In this document: piece after piece, positions 11,925 to 24,644 of the stretch
How the letters are laid out: every line of letters begins with the position of its first letter
Numbering within the stretch: position 1 is the first letter of the stretch
Assembly: GCA_021397835.1 (NCBI GenBank)
Contig: JAJFZO010000566.1
Location: forward strand, 3,968,001-4,032,000
Reading direction: 5' to 3'
Length of the DNA: 64,000 bases
From: Moringa oleifera
Taxonomy: Eukaryota; Streptophyta; Magnoliopsida; Brassicales; Moringaceae
Translations under genes and position numbers: made by a program
Notes under the pieces: model-generated
The model's database searches: none
What the model saw: only the letters and a program-made list of their open reading frames with translations
What the model was told of the DNA's origin: nothing

Positions 11925-12490
11925 CAAGTTGAATGTGAATTGCTTCTTGATAGACTATTAAAATAAGAGAAACATGATGAATGCTTCTTAGTTGACTCCA
12001 CAAAATTGCAGTAACAAAATGAATGTAAATCACTTCTTAATTAACTTTACAAATCCAAGACAATAGGATGAATATGAATCGTTTCTTACTTGATTTTATA
12101 AATTCGATATCTCAAGTTGAATGTGAATTACTTCTTGATGGACTATCAAAGTCGAAGCAATAGGATTAATGTGAATCATTTCTTATTGACTCCACAAAAT
12201 TAGAGTAATAAGTTGAATGTGAATCACTTTCTAGTTCACTCTATCATTTTTAAAAAGTGGGATGAATGTGACTTGCTTCTTGGCTGATTCTCCAAATTCA
12301 GTACCTCAAGTTGAATGTGAATTACTTCCTAGTGGATAACTAATAAAGAGTAGTAGGATGAATGTGAATTGCTTCCTGGTTGATTTTGCTTTTAAAAAAA
12401 AGAAAAAGAAAAAGAAAAAGAAGCGTTAGGATGAATGTGAATGACTTCTTAGTACACTCTACAAAATCAGTATGATGGGTTAAACATGAA
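11925..12490. repeat. minisatellite, unit about 49 bp
   Basis: About eleven degenerate units carry GAATGTGAATCACTTCTT, then a TTGACTCCACAAAAT half. Copies start near 11932, 11981, 12020, 12070, 12119, 12165, 12215, 12265, 12312, 12360 and 12432. An A/G-rich run (12395-12422) interrupts the last units. Confidence 0.7.
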
Positions 12491-12560
12491 TCGTAGCCCA
12501 GTGAAATAATTTTGAGAAAATTCTTTTATAATTCTTGATAAGTGTGAAAATGAATTAGTT

Positions 12561-13699
12561 GAGGCCTTAAACTTCATTGGCTCTCCATCGATTTCCTAGT
12601 TTAGTTATGTTCTTAGATTGAAATGCTAATTAACTGTATGGCCTCCACATAGCAATCTTTCTCTAACACGTATCAACCAGTACACTATCATTAGTAAGTT
12701 TGCCTAAATTCTTGTTGATGACATAGCCAAGCTTTGAATAAGTGCTCATCAAGATCTCTATCAACTAGTTTATTCGTAAAGAATTTAACAACACTAAATG
12801 TGAAAATTAACTAATTTAAATATTTGATTTGCATGCTTGAGTACTTCTACTTGTTCTTTGCTTTACCAACTTCTTGAAGATGATCTTTACAGAATTCTGT
12901 CATCTTCTCTTTGTAGAAGGCTCAATGAACAGAATAAGAAATTCTTATGTTTTAATAAGTAATTAAGATCTCTAAGGATCGATCCCATAAAGAAGATGAT
13001 CACTTGGCAGCAAAATGTATGAGAGGGTACGTTAAGTACTTCTCTAGTATAAGAAGTGCCATACTACCTTATGGACTTATATCGGAAGTTAGTGTAGACA
13101 AGAGCTTTACCTTAAAGAATTTACTTTTATGTTGAAATCTGTGAACTTCCATCATATTTGGATTTAACAAAGCCAAACAACACAGTTAAAACATAACCAG
13201 TAATGAGTCAACAAGGATTATGTACCTATAATAGTAACTGTTGTACATGCATAGCCCATTTACCACGTACTTCATCAATTTCTTCATTATTATATGTATC
13301 CTTACCATTGAACTTCAAGATTAAAACACAAAAGAAGATAATATAATCAATTTGATCTCATTTATAAATATGAAACATTTAATATGTAAATGAAATAAAA
13401 AATGCCACCTTCTCACATAAAATTTTTGTATCTTCAATTATTTCTTTCATAAATCGAAGTACAAAATATTCGCATTCTATACCACCTCTTTGAATTGATG
13501 CATATATATGTAAAAATATAATAATTAATACATATCATTTTTAATATTATTAACAATGAAAAAACAAAATGAATTCACTGGAATTTACTACCATGTAATA
13601 TTTGATCTCACATGAAATGTTTGAAAACCCCTATATCAATAACCAACAAACATTTGGAAACATGTAGTATTCAGAATTAGTAATGAAACCAATAAATAA
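12561..13699. other. intergenic sequence, no gene recognised
   Basis: Slightly less AT-rich than its neighbours. Minus-strand codon-like stretches are visible near 13250-13290, but they are full of stops and match no family that could be named. Confidence 0.35.
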
Positions 13700-14400
13700 A
13701 ATGCATAAAATAAAACTTATCTCTTAAAAGCCTCTGGCTCTCCTCTTTCACGACCTATAGTCTACCATAAAATAATTTGTGCTATCTAATGTCTCACTCT
13801 AACTAGACCCAATATAGCCTATGCTGTCAATAAACTTAGTCAATTTCTCCACTCTCTTGCCACTTAACATTGGAAAGTATGCAAATGTATCCTCCAATAC
13901 CTTTGAGGAACTAACCACGATGGCTTCCTTTTTGCAATCCTCTTCAAACCCTCAACTAATTACTTTCTCTAATAATGATTGAGCTTGGTGCCCCGATGAT
14001 TTGCACTCCATTAGTGGCCATTATGCTTTCATTAGCAACAATCTAATCTCCTAGAGTTCAAAGAAGCAAGTGGTCATCGCTAAATCTAACACAGAATGAA
14101 AATACCAACCTTAATTAATGCCACCATTAGGCATAGTTGGATCAAATCTTTTCTCAAAGAAATTAAATTACTTCTCAGCCATCGTGTTTTTCTTTAGTGT
14201 GATTCTCAAGGCATTGTTGCCCTAGCTTCCAACCTCATATTCCTTTCTTGCACCAAACACATTGAAGTTGACATTCACTTCATTAGGGATGAAATCCTCA
14301 ATGGTGACCTTAAGATCATTTAGGTCCATTCCTCCGAACAAATTGTCAACATCTTGAGCAAGGCCTTTTCTTCATGTGAAAATCATTATCACAAACACAT
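13700..14400 (-). pseudogene. degenerate coding-like sequence of unknown family
   Basis: The minus strand has several stretches that read like protein, separated by stops and frame changes. One, near 14230-14360, gives FGGMDLNDLKVTIEDFIPNE followed by VNVNFNVFGARKEYEV; another near 13790-13900 gives VLEDTFAYFPMLSGKRVEKL. The base composition is less AT-rich than the flanks. It is probably an old gene or retroelement fragment, but I do not recognise it. Confidence 0.3.
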
Positions 14401-14451
14401 ACTCCAACTAGACATTACGCCCTTTTGTTTCAAGAAGGATGTTAAACCTAA

Positions 14452-14720
14452 TTGTTGAATCCAAGTCCAAGAGGCCCATGAGGCAAAATAATCTTTATGA
14501 AGACATGGGCCTAGGTCCAAAACAATCAACAATAAACCATTCTCTCTATAAATAGTTTATTAAGATACAATGTATCAATGATCTGTATAAAATATTAGGT
14601 AACGTAACTCATGAACTAGCTGTAAATATAATACATGGGACCTCAGAACATTATTGTTCGACTAGCCGCCACCTTTACAGGACACTTATCGCTCTTTTTC
14701 ATAAAACCTAGTTTTTCTAT
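14452..14720. other. possible LTR remnant
   Basis: It begins TGTTGAATCCAAGTCC, has a TATA-like CTATAAATAG near 14553, and is moderately GC-rich before it. This resembles a copia-type LTR, but no partner LTR, primer-binding site or target duplication was found. Confidence 0.2.
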
Positions 14721-15052
14721 CTTGGAGAAACAAGAAAAAAATGAAAGTGATATCGCTAAAATTTGGATTTTGAGCTTAATCAATAATGAAGCGATGGAGG
14801 ACTACTTTTCTTGATTGGACTGGTTATTTTTTGATTGAATTCTTGATTAAGAATCTACAATAAGAAGGAAAATAAGCATAAGTGACCCTTAAATTCAGTT
14901 CGATGCTTAAGTCAATGATGATATTCCTTACGAAGCAATATAACTTGTATTGAGAGTTTAAAATCTTTTGGATGCATACTGAGGCTCTTTATAAATGATT
15001 TGGTAATTATTATTGTTTTTTTTTTCATGAAAGCATTCAAATTTATCCATTA

Positions 15053-15061
<9 letters not shown>

Positions 15062-15087
<26 letters not shown>
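15062..15087. repeat. (AT)n microsatellite
   Basis: About thirteen AT dinucleotides, a common hypervariable locus type. Confidence 0.9.
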
Positions 15088-15182
15088 AGTTCATTGTAAC
15101 TAACATTTTTTTATAAATATTGGGTTAGTACTCCTAATTTGTATTATATTAAAAAATAAAAGCCTAATTGTGTACTTAACAA

Positions 15183-15240
15183 ATGGCATATATGAGAAGT
15201 GCAATGTGTTGCACATGCATCCTTATTTAGGTGAAAGGAC
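15183..15240 (+). promoter_or_regulatory. second conserved DC1-upstream element, copy B
   Basis: It contains GGCATATATGAGAAGTGCAA and GCACATGCATCC, the most diverged of the four copies. A CT-rich run (TTCCTCATCTCTTCTTCTC) follows, as in the other copies. Confidence 0.4.
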
Positions 15241-16126
15241 CCACTAACCTTTATGAAAAGCAAATTCTTTAAGATTGTTAACCCTTTCCCTCTTTCATGT
15301 GTTCTCTTCCTCATCTCTTCTTCTCTTCATTGACTCTGCTGAAGTGGTGTTAAAGAAAGCTTCATTTTCTAAGTTGTATCAATGAAGTTAAAAAAATTTT
15401 AGATTTTGGCTTCTTTATGAAAGACAAACCAACAAAAAAAAAAAATCATAACAAAACAAAACAAAATCTATATATATTATGTGCTTTAGTGACCATTTTG
15501 CAAATCTTATTGTTTATGATTTGGTGGTCTTCACTTTGTTATGGAGCCATTTTGGTATTATTTTCAAGTTTCCTTACTTATGCAGATAGTTGGCCTCTGG
15601 ATTCATCATTAGTCACATTGTTAAACCACTAACAATTTAATAACCATGCCATATGGAACATCTTTGGGGAATTTGTTATTTGACTTCATCCAGGAATCTT
15701 TTGCTTAACATGTTTATTAGAACATCTTATTTTAATTTTATGAATTTCTCCTAAATAAGTTTGATCATTATTGTAGAATGAGAAATTATTTAACGCTTTC
15801 ACTCAAAGATAAATTTGAAAAAGGGAAATTGAATAATTTATTCTTATTTTAGATATATATGTGATTTTTGAATGAAATGTCAAAACCCAGCTAGAAAGCA
15901 ATTGAGCTCTAGTTAGCTTTATTTATTTGGTTGTTAGGTTATTAGTGAGAGAGAAATGTTAAACTCAGAAACAAATTATTAAAGATGGGAACTGCCTCTC
16001 TTTGGTCTTTTATTACCTATTCTCATAACAAAAGGAATAAGTTTAGGTGTAAGTGCTTGCAATTTTTATTGAAGCAAATAACATTTGGTGTTTTAGTATT
16101 TCAATTAATGTTGTTCATGTTTTTCT

Positions 16127-16190
16127 ATTGAGGCTTAGACTGATCCCCCATGATACACGGAGATACCTATCCTCATAAATATTGTGACAA
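16127..16190 (+). promoter_or_regulatory. conserved DC1-upstream box, copy 5
   Basis: It reads ATTGAGGCTTAGACTGATC, then CATGATACACGGAGATACC, and ends TAAATATTGTGACAAG. It lies about 165-225 bp 5' of the copy B ATG, the closest of the plus-strand boxes. Confidence 0.6.
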
Positions 16191-16352
16191 GCCAGCCCTA
16201 AGTACGGGATTACAAATTAAATGAGAATAAGTTAACTGAGCTGGGACACTACAAGATCATTCTGTCTTTCTTTTCTACCAGTGGCTGTTAAGCACTGAGT
16301 TGTACACTTGGTCTAGTCTGATCTGTGCGGAAAGAGAGCAAGAGAGCGAGAA

Positions 16353-18274
16353 ATGGAGATGGAGATGGAGATTCAACATTTTAGCCATGAGCATCCATTG
16401 GCACTCAGTGAGATTAAGGATGATGAAGTTTTGTGTCAAATATGCAGCAAAGTGCTATCAGGTTCGGTCTACGGTTGCATTGGGTGTGAGTTTTTTATCC
16501 ATAAATCTTGTGCCGATTTTCCTAGAGAGATCCAACTCTTCTTTCATCCATGCCTTCTCATTCTAGAAAAATACCCATTACCCAGAAAAATAATATCATT
16601 TGAGAAGTTATGCAAGGCTTGTGGTAAGTTTGATGAATCAAGCTTCTGCTACCGCTGCCAGCGATGTGAATTTAATCTAGATTTTAAATGTGCCTTAGAT
16701 CCTCCCAAAATATCTGAAGGTGACCAACAGATTCAACATTTCAGTCATTGGCATCCATTGGAACTGATTGAAATCAAGACAGGAAAAAATAAAGTCAGGA
16801 TGAGATGCAACGTATGCAGAAAATCCTGTCTGGATCATACCTACGGGTGCCAGAAGTGTCACTTTTACATCCATGAGTCATGTATGAAAGACTTACCACG
16901 ACAGATCCAGCACTTCTTTCATCCATGCCCTCTCACCCTGCTTATAGCTTTCAACCATGTTTGTCGGGCTTGTAATCAAGGCAACTCAGGCCTTGCTTTC
17001 TGCTGTGGGAAGTGTGATTTCCACCTGGATGTTGAATGCGCTCTGCTTCCCTTCAAAGACTCAGAGGGTCAGAGCAAGATCCAACATTATCTCCATGGGC
17101 ATCCATTGACACTTGGTGAGACCAGCAATGATCATGAAGTTGACTGCTTAGTCTGCAACCAAAATTACTCTGATCTAAGCTATAGTTGCAGTAGATGCCA
17201 CATCTGGCTACACAAGTCATGCGCAGATCGAGAATTGCCTCTTGAGATCACACATCCTTTTCACCCCTTGCATTCACTCAGCCTTACTGTTCCAGGCAGC
17301 GCATATTCTTACTGTGGAGCTTGCAAGCGTAAAGGTTGTCAGGCCCGTTATCGTTGTGATAAGTGTAGCTTTGAGATTGATACAGGTTGCGTATCTCTCA
17401 CACCTTCCATTAAATACAGTGGCCACCAACACCTTCTCACTTTTTTTGAAAAAACGGGTGTGGACACTTACTGCAACATCTGTAAAACTTCTAGCCTCTA
17501 CTTGTTACTCCAATGCGTAATGTGCGTTTTTAGCATCCATCTCTATTGCCATCCTTTATTACCACAAACCATCAAACATAAATGTCATTTTCATGCTTTA
17601 ACCTTTGCTAAATCTTTTTACGAAGATGAATATTTTCCTGATGATGATGAATTTTATTGTGATGCCTGTGAAACAAAAAGACTGAAAGGAGTTCCAGTTT
17701 ATTACTGCACACAATGTCCTTTTGTTGCCCATATCAACTGTGTGATCTCCGAGGTACGTACATGATTGCCCAAATATTTGTTGACTTTGCTTTAATGAAA
17801 TCTCTCTGCTTTTTCTTTTTGAAGATTAAGGCTTCTTCCGAAATCTGCATTCTTGTAAATATGCTTTTTCCCAAGTACTATTACTTTGTTTAGGGGCACC
17901 TAGTTGAACATCAGAAGAGTTAAAGTGTGGTTTAATTTCAAAACAAGACAATATACACTTTTTTCAAATAATGATATTTGGTTTGGTTTCAGGTGTTAGC
18001 TCCTCTAAATCAAGAGGAAGATAGTTCTGCAGAAGAAATGGATTCTACCATAAAGGTTATCCTTGAAAAACTGGACAAGCAAATTGCAGACCTTCGTATA
18101 GCATTGAAGCCGTTAGAGGAAGAAAAAGAGCAGCTAGAAAAAGCACTAGAAGCAAAACGTGCAGAAATAAAACCACTATCCAAAAAGTTGAAAGACCTTG
18201 AGGAAGAGCGCTCCCTTCAATTAATGCTGCACTTACCAGAAAAAATGCATCCTCAACAATCCTTCACTGGTTGA
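16353..18274 (+). CDS. DC1 domain protein copy B with C-terminal coiled coil
   Basis: Exon 1 is 16353-17753 (467 codons) and exon 2 is 17993-18274 (93 codons and stop), giving 560 residues. The intron is 17754-17992 with donor GAG|GTACGT and acceptor TTTCAG. Eight DC1-type units follow one another; four are of the His-rich form starting HFSHEHPL, HFSHWHPL, HYLHGHPL and QHLLTFFE, with C-x2-C and Y-x-C-x2-C motifs that bind zinc. Exon 2 encodes a heptad-like helix with LEKLDKQIADLRIALKPLEE and LEKALEAKRAEIKPLSKKLK. DC1 domains resemble the diacylglycerol-binding C1 fold, but plant members are mostly uncharacterised. No signal peptide or membrane segment is visible. The first ATG was taken; two more in-frame ATGs follow at once (MEMEMEIQHF). 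Confidence 0.85.
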
Positions 18275-20744
18275 TGTCCTTTCTATAAGTTGGGTTTTCT
18301 GATCGAAAATAACATTCTACCTTTGTTAAGCAATTTTCTTGATAGCTTTATCTGATCAATATTTGGGGTTCATATTTAAGATTTGATCAAGGACGTTGAA
18401 CCACGTAAAAAGGAACTGTGGCTAAGAAGCTGATTCTATGCTATGGCACAAATGTTTACTTAAGTGTGTTTTTTTAGTGAGTTTTTGTGAGAATTTTAAA
18501 ATATTTTGTGAGTTTCTGTTGATTGTTTTCAGGTAACCCTTAAATTTGATGAAATCCTTTAGTATTCATGTCATTGAATTATTGATTAATTTTATTTTTA
18601 TTTGATACTATTCATTATTATTGTTCTTTGAATTATTTAATTTTCAACTATTCGTAAAATATTATTTTATTTCAAATACATCCAATTACATATTTTCAAT
18701 GTTGTTATAATTTGAGCATGGCCATTTTGTTCCTTTTTCAAATTGTTCTCACTGCCAAAGTTACTCTTTAATGATATAAACATAATAGCATCATCAGAAG
18801 ATTCATTATAGGGACCAATTAAAAAATGCAAGAAGATTACACTATATAATAAAATAAGCTTTTAATGATACGTAATAGATGATAACTCCATAAAAAATCA
18901 TCATTAAAAGTAAAAAATTAGAAACTGTAATAGATGACAGTTCCAATAAGAATCTTCATGAAAAATCAATTATCTCATTTGTTCAGGAAGAATCGCTGAG
19001 ATATTGTATAAATTTCTTGTCGATCAATGAAAAACCAATAAGATATCATCAAGTTTAAAGAACATTTCTCATCGATCTATAAAGAACCGATGCACTAGGA
19101 GGAAGGGTGCATCCATGTTATACCAGAAGGTTAAAATGGTCATGGATGAACAACTCATCATAATATGAGCCGAGGACACCTTGTTGCATCTATATTAGAA
19201 GATCATCCATGTATTGAAGTACAGAGCGTGATGAATCCTCATTCTAAACGTTTGAGTTTGTGAATGTCGGCCACTAAGGGTATTTGGGCTTGACAATCAA
19301 GATTCTTGGATAATATGATCTTTCAGTTACGTGAAACTTTAGGAAAATGTTGCTAGATAGGAAAAAGACTTAGCATGAATCTACAAAGAATTGCTAGAGC
19401 TTTAGAGGTTAGAGAAAGTGGAAATCAGTTGGGCTTTAGCTATAAGCTAATGAGAGCCGACAAAAAAAGAATCGAAAGGAAAAAGAAAACGGGGAGGAGT
19501 AGTAAGGAAGAAATGAATTTGATTGACTGTAGTCGACCCCTTAATTAAATTTTCAAATCAATTGGATTTTATGTTACAAGTCACTCTTTGATGATAGATT
19601 TGCCTATAAAGGATAGCCTAGCTGAGTTGTTCTTAGAATAGAGAAAAAAACCATCAGTCATTTCTCAATCTTGATACTTTATGTAAAACAAATAGGTCAA
19701 TAGTGATCATTAAAAATAGATGTTGTTGCTTCATGAGTCTACCTAAAAAATCTAACCTATACTATCTCGATGAATTCAAGCCCCGATCAATTATTGGGGA
19801 TGATCTTGTAAGTATTAAGGAATCTGAACCAGGGTGAACTTGACCTCGGCAAACCCTCATCCAAATAGATAGTAAAATTCAAAAAAGTGTTCATTCTAGG
19901 AAAAGCTCTGTAAACTTCGAAAAACTGATCATAAGATTAAAGATTTAAGAACCAATGCACAAGATACGAGAACCACGCATCAGAGTATCCTAAATCAACA
20001 ATGATTGCTCAACATTGTTTATGAAATCACACATATAAATACCCCTTCGATCAAAAAGAGAAGATAAGTAGTAGAAACTTTTTTGGGGAGAAGAACTAGG
20101 TTTGCTAAACTGAATTTTAGGAGAAAGACCGAGCTCGTTTAGAAAGACTTTTTATTAACTTTCTGGGAATAGATTTTTCTTTAGGCAAAAGACTTTCGTT
20201 TCTTCGTATACAAAGAGTTGGGTAGTAGAAAGGGATTTTTAAAGTGTGCCAATAGGTCCGCCCAGTTACCTTACAATCCTCTTTTGTAATAGACTCCGCC
20301 ATTTTGATTCGTAATGCTTTCTTGATTTTATCTTAGTACTTTTAACACTCTACATGCTTTCTTTGATATCCTGTTATCTTCTTGATATTTTCTTGCTTTC
20401 ATGACCTTCTCTTTTTATTACTTCTTGATTTTGTGTCCATTTCTTAACCATATGAATTTTAGAATGATGTGTGTTAAAGTTTGTCCTCACATTGAGTTTT
20501 AAATAAAATTGTTTTATTTTGAGAAAATGAGAGTTAATCTCAGAGCCCTTCCTTGATCCTAACCCAAAATGCATCATTTTAAATACTCTTTGATAATTTC
20601 AAGAAAATAAGACTCTCGCTTTGCATTTCTTTCAAGATTCAAATGCTTAGTAAAAGTCAACTATTTAGGTCTTAAACAAAAATTGTTTCAAGGACCAAGA
20701 TATAGCAATAGCGGTGCTTGAATATTTTCATCATTCATGCATTC
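18275..20744. other. intergenic sequence with a possible gypsy-type LTR relic
   Basis: No gene was recognised. The interval 18960-20300 is less AT-rich than its surroundings and has a TATA-like CATATAAATACCCC near 20033, the look of an LTR promoter, but neither end could be fixed. The short minus-strand reading frame at 20117-20302 has no recognisable family. Confidence 0.3.
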
Positions 20745-21299
20745 TTTAACAAATCTTCTCTATAATTATTATGAGTTGCTTTGAAAGGGAATCAGGTTTG
20801 AGTTTTTTTTTCACATCACCCAATAGAACATTTTTTCATTTAATCAATACCAATTTTGGGCATCTGTAAGGGTGCTGATACTTTCTCACATGTAATCAAC
20901 TCGAGGACTCAGATTTCTTGGTAAAGTCTAACTAGTACCACAAATCTATTTTTTTTCTTTCTTTTGGTTCTTTTTATATAGAAAAAATTATTTGAAAAAA
21001 AACAAAAGTCAATTTTGGTGACCAATCATACTACAAAAAAAAAAAAAGAGTGGTAGCAACTTTTATTTTTCTTGATTTTCATTAAAAGCCTTGCAAAAAT
21101 AAATTTCAAGATTCATCATTTTCAATTCATAAAAAGAACAAAAAATTTCCCTCACTTCAGGGGCAAAACTCCGCCTTGAAATTAGATAATCTTGTACCTT
21201 GAAATTAGAAAATACGGATGTGGTCTTATCTAAATAATAATAATAAAATAAATACATAATGCATACATAATCCATCATTGTTTCATTAAAATTCTTAAG

Positions 21300-21605
21300 G
21301 GATAAAATTATATTTTACATACAAGAGGATAAAATAAAGAAAGGGTAAAACATAAAATAAATCCCCCCAATGGAAGGGGAGATAAATTAATCTTGCCATA
21401 GAGATAAAATAATTTTTTGATGGGAGGGAACAAAACAAATTCTTCCAATAAGAGAGGATCAAATAAATTTTTCCTTAATAGAAGGGGATAAAATAATTTT
21501 TTTTCTCGATAAGAGGGGACAAAATAAATTTTTCCAATAAAAAGGGATGGAATAAGTTTTGATTTGATGGGAAGGGATAAAATAAAATTTTTTTTAAAGA
21601 GGAAA
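21300..21605. repeat. minisatellite, unit about 29 bp, copy 2
   Basis: About nine degenerate GGGATAAAATAAATTTTTCC units. The array is longer than its partner at 11470-11665. Confidence 0.6.
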
Positions 21606-21839
21606 TATTATGCAACTTCTCCATGAAGGTAAACAAAATTCTTTAAAAAAAAAAAGAAACCAAAAAAAATATTCAGTGGATTAAAAAAAATATATGATGA
21701 AAATTCTTAACTTCTATGAATGCATAATAACCAAATTTCATCAATCCTTAGTTTGCTGAGAATCGCATCATGAATGATATAAATTCTCTATTACTGAGAA
21801 TTGTGTTGAGAAAAAGTTATATAAAAATTCAAAATAGAG

Positions 21840-22380
21840 GATGAATATGAATTACTTCCTAGTTGATTTTATAAATTTGGCATTGCAAGATGAATATGAA
21901 TCGCTTTTTGATGAACTATCAAAATCAGAGCAACAAGATGAATGTGAATTACTTCCTAGTCAACTCCATAAAATCAAAGTAATAAGATTAATATGAATCA
22001 CTTTCTGCCTAATTTTATAAATTCGGTATCTGAATTGAATGTGAATTGTTTTTTGATGGATTGCCAAAATCAAAGCAACAGGATAAATATGAATTGCTTC
22101 TTATTGACTCCATAAAATCGGAGTAACAGGTTCAATGTTAATTGCTTCCTAGTTAACTCAATCAATTTTAAATAGCGAGATACATATGAATTGCTTCTTG
22201 GCTGGTTTTTCAAATTCAGTACCTCAAGTAGAATGTGAGTTGCTTCCTTGTGGATCACCAGCAAAAAGTAGTATGATGAATGTGAATCGCTTCTTGGTTA
22301 ACTTTGCTCCTTTTTTTTTTTTAAAAAAAAAGAAATATGAATCACTTCTTAATAGACTACACAAAATCAGTACGACAGGT
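21840..22380. repeat. minisatellite, unit about 49 bp, copy 2
   Basis: About eleven units carrying GAATGTGAATTGCTTCTT or close variants, matching unit by unit the order in 11925-12490 in several places. Confidence 0.65.
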
Positions 22381-24249
22381 TAAACATGAACAACGTCCCA
22401 GTGAAACAATTTTGAGAAAATATTTTGCTAATTCTTAATAAGTGTGAAAGTGAATGTGGATCGCACTTTCTACAAGATAGGACTATCATTTTTTTATTAA
22501 AAAAAGACGATGATTCCCGACCATATTTTAAGATTTAGGGTACAAAATTAAGTAATCTCGAATCTTTGACTTATCCTTGGTTCTCAAGAATGGGCAAAGA
22601 GAGGTAGTTGTCTAAATATTTTGACTGTTTGAGTTAGTTGGTTGATTGATTAATTTTTTAAAAAATATTTTATCTAAAATTTCAAAATATTATCATATTA
22701 TTGACTAAGTATAATTTGTATTTTTTTGAGAAGAATACAATATTGCAAACTAATTTAAGAAATCATCATTGAGGTAAGCATTATTTTTCATCGAATTTTT
22801 TATTGATTTTTAAAATTTTAATATATATATAATATTTATGTAATTTTAGATTTAAAACTAGTTATTGATATTGAATGTTAGCTTATAAATTAGTAAATGA
22901 ATTGATATCCCAATGTTGACACCCTAGGAATTAAATTTAGATTGATTTTTTGTTGTACTTAAAAAAATTTTGGATTTAATTAATAGTTTTTAATATTAAA
23001 ATTTTTAATTTATGAATTTTTATAATAATTATTAGATGTTGTAATATCAATATTTTAAAATTAGAGAATAAAGTAAATTGATTTTATGTTATATTAAGCT
23101 AAGGTTAGACATTAACGTTAGATTTTAATTTTAGAAATTTAAGTTAATCAAGTAGCAAAAAAATTAAATATGTTTGCATAATGTAAGCATAGTTAGATTA
23201 ATTTTTTATTTAACTAATAGTTGGTGATATTAGTTTATCAATTGGTGAAATAAAAAAAATATTAAGTTTCAATTTATTTCAATTCGGATCTTAAATCAAA
23301 CAGTTAAATATTAGTGATATTTACATTGTCGAAATATTTAAAAGATAACTCAAATAAATTTTACACTTTTTTTCAATTTATTTTTTATATTTGAATAATT
23401 TTTTATTCATGAAATATTAATTTTTATGATATTTTTAATTTTTTATAATATAAAATTATAAACTAGTTATTTTTTATAATCAAAAAATTAAAAAAAAATT
23501 ATGATAGCAGCTTGAACTCTTCTTTACGTTCATGTAAAATTTCAAGTCAAAATTTATTTTACAATACCTCTAATTTAAGTATCTCAAAATTTTAAATTTT
23601 TTGACAATATCCAAATTAAATCAAATTAAAAATTTGAATGCACAACTTTAAAAAAATTATAACAACGAAATTCAAGTCACTTTTAAAATTTATAATACAG
23701 ATGTTAAAAATATAAAAATTTATAATTTCTAACAAAATCGTAAATGAAGAAATATTGATGAATTTATTAAACTATTTAATAAATTATTAAAAATATTTAA
23801 AAGATAAAAAAGTTAGTAACTTCATATTTTTTATCCATATTTTAACATAATTTTAGATAAAAAGTTATTAGTATTATTTTAAAAATAAAAATAATAAAAA
23901 ATTTAATTAATTATAAAATAAAATAAAAAACCGTGAATAAACATTTTCATAAACAGTGAGTTATTTTAGCTTTTATTGACTTATAAAATTATGCATAAAA
24001 ATGTAAATAAATTGTGAATATTTTACTTACTTTTATTTATATTAAAATAATTTATAATTTCAACTGTGAAAAAAAATTTATTTTGTTAGAGTGTCAGAGT
24101 TATTTATTTATTTTTTACCATAACGTAGAGAGAACAAAAGAAATATGTTTAAGGAAACATGCTTGCATTTTACATTCAAGTCAAATAGCAAATGGTCTTT
24201 TAGTATTTCCATTAAAGTTATACATTTATTTTATTTTATTATATATTTT

Positions 24250-24321
24250 TTGAGGGCATAGAATAATCTCCCATGCATTATGCCCGTAGATATGTATCCT
24301 CATCATAAAGATATTGTGCCA
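24250..24321 (+). promoter_or_regulatory. conserved DC1-upstream box, copy 6, with no gene behind it
   Basis: It contains AATCTCCCATGCATTATGCC and GTAGATATGTATCCTCAT, and ends AGATATTGTGCC. The inverted repeat is damaged. The next DC1 start is over 2.2 kb away and has its own boxes. Confidence 0.5.
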
Positions 24322-24644
24322 GGCTGAGCTAGCTCCCCCCTTTCCACCGGCATTGAAAGACAAATCAAGTAAATTAACAATGCGAAAACTTCCTACATGA
24401 GCAAATAAAAGTTTCAACAAATAATTAAAAGAACCTTTGTGAAGCCAATGCTCTAGCTACATGTGATCCTGGCGAGATCAATGACATATGAAAATGAGTG
24501 AGCATCATCCCTCTAATTAATACTGGTGAATTTCTGCATCTAAGCTTAAATAGCATAATTTATAGGTTCATTTTGACTAAGTGCATCTCTCTTGTAATTT
24601 TGGGTTAACCTTAATTTTGTATTATATTGATTATTAAACCATAA

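Larger units (their letters stand above)
11255..12560. repeat. minisatellite-bearing block, copy 1
   Basis: This non-coding block recurs at about 20745-22455. Shared words include TATAATTATTATGAGTTGC, ACCAATTTTGGG and TTATGCAACTTCTCCATG, and both copies end in a 49-bp tandem array followed by CAGTGAAA and TTTTGAGAAAAT. Neither copy has a coding region. It may be a non-autonomous transposon with internal minisatellites. Confidence 0.65.
20745..22455. repeat. minisatellite-bearing block, copy 2
   Basis: Second copy of the block at 11255-12560. It carries an extra piece of about 300 bp near 20975-21290 and slightly longer arrays. It lies just upstream of the C-type duplicated segment, whereas copy 1 lies downstream of the A-type one. 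Confidence 0.65.

Noticed and set aside
11925..12490. CRISPR-like array because of regular 49-bp repeats
   Set aside because: Repeats are degenerate, contiguous, without unique spacers, and lie in a plant nuclear genome.
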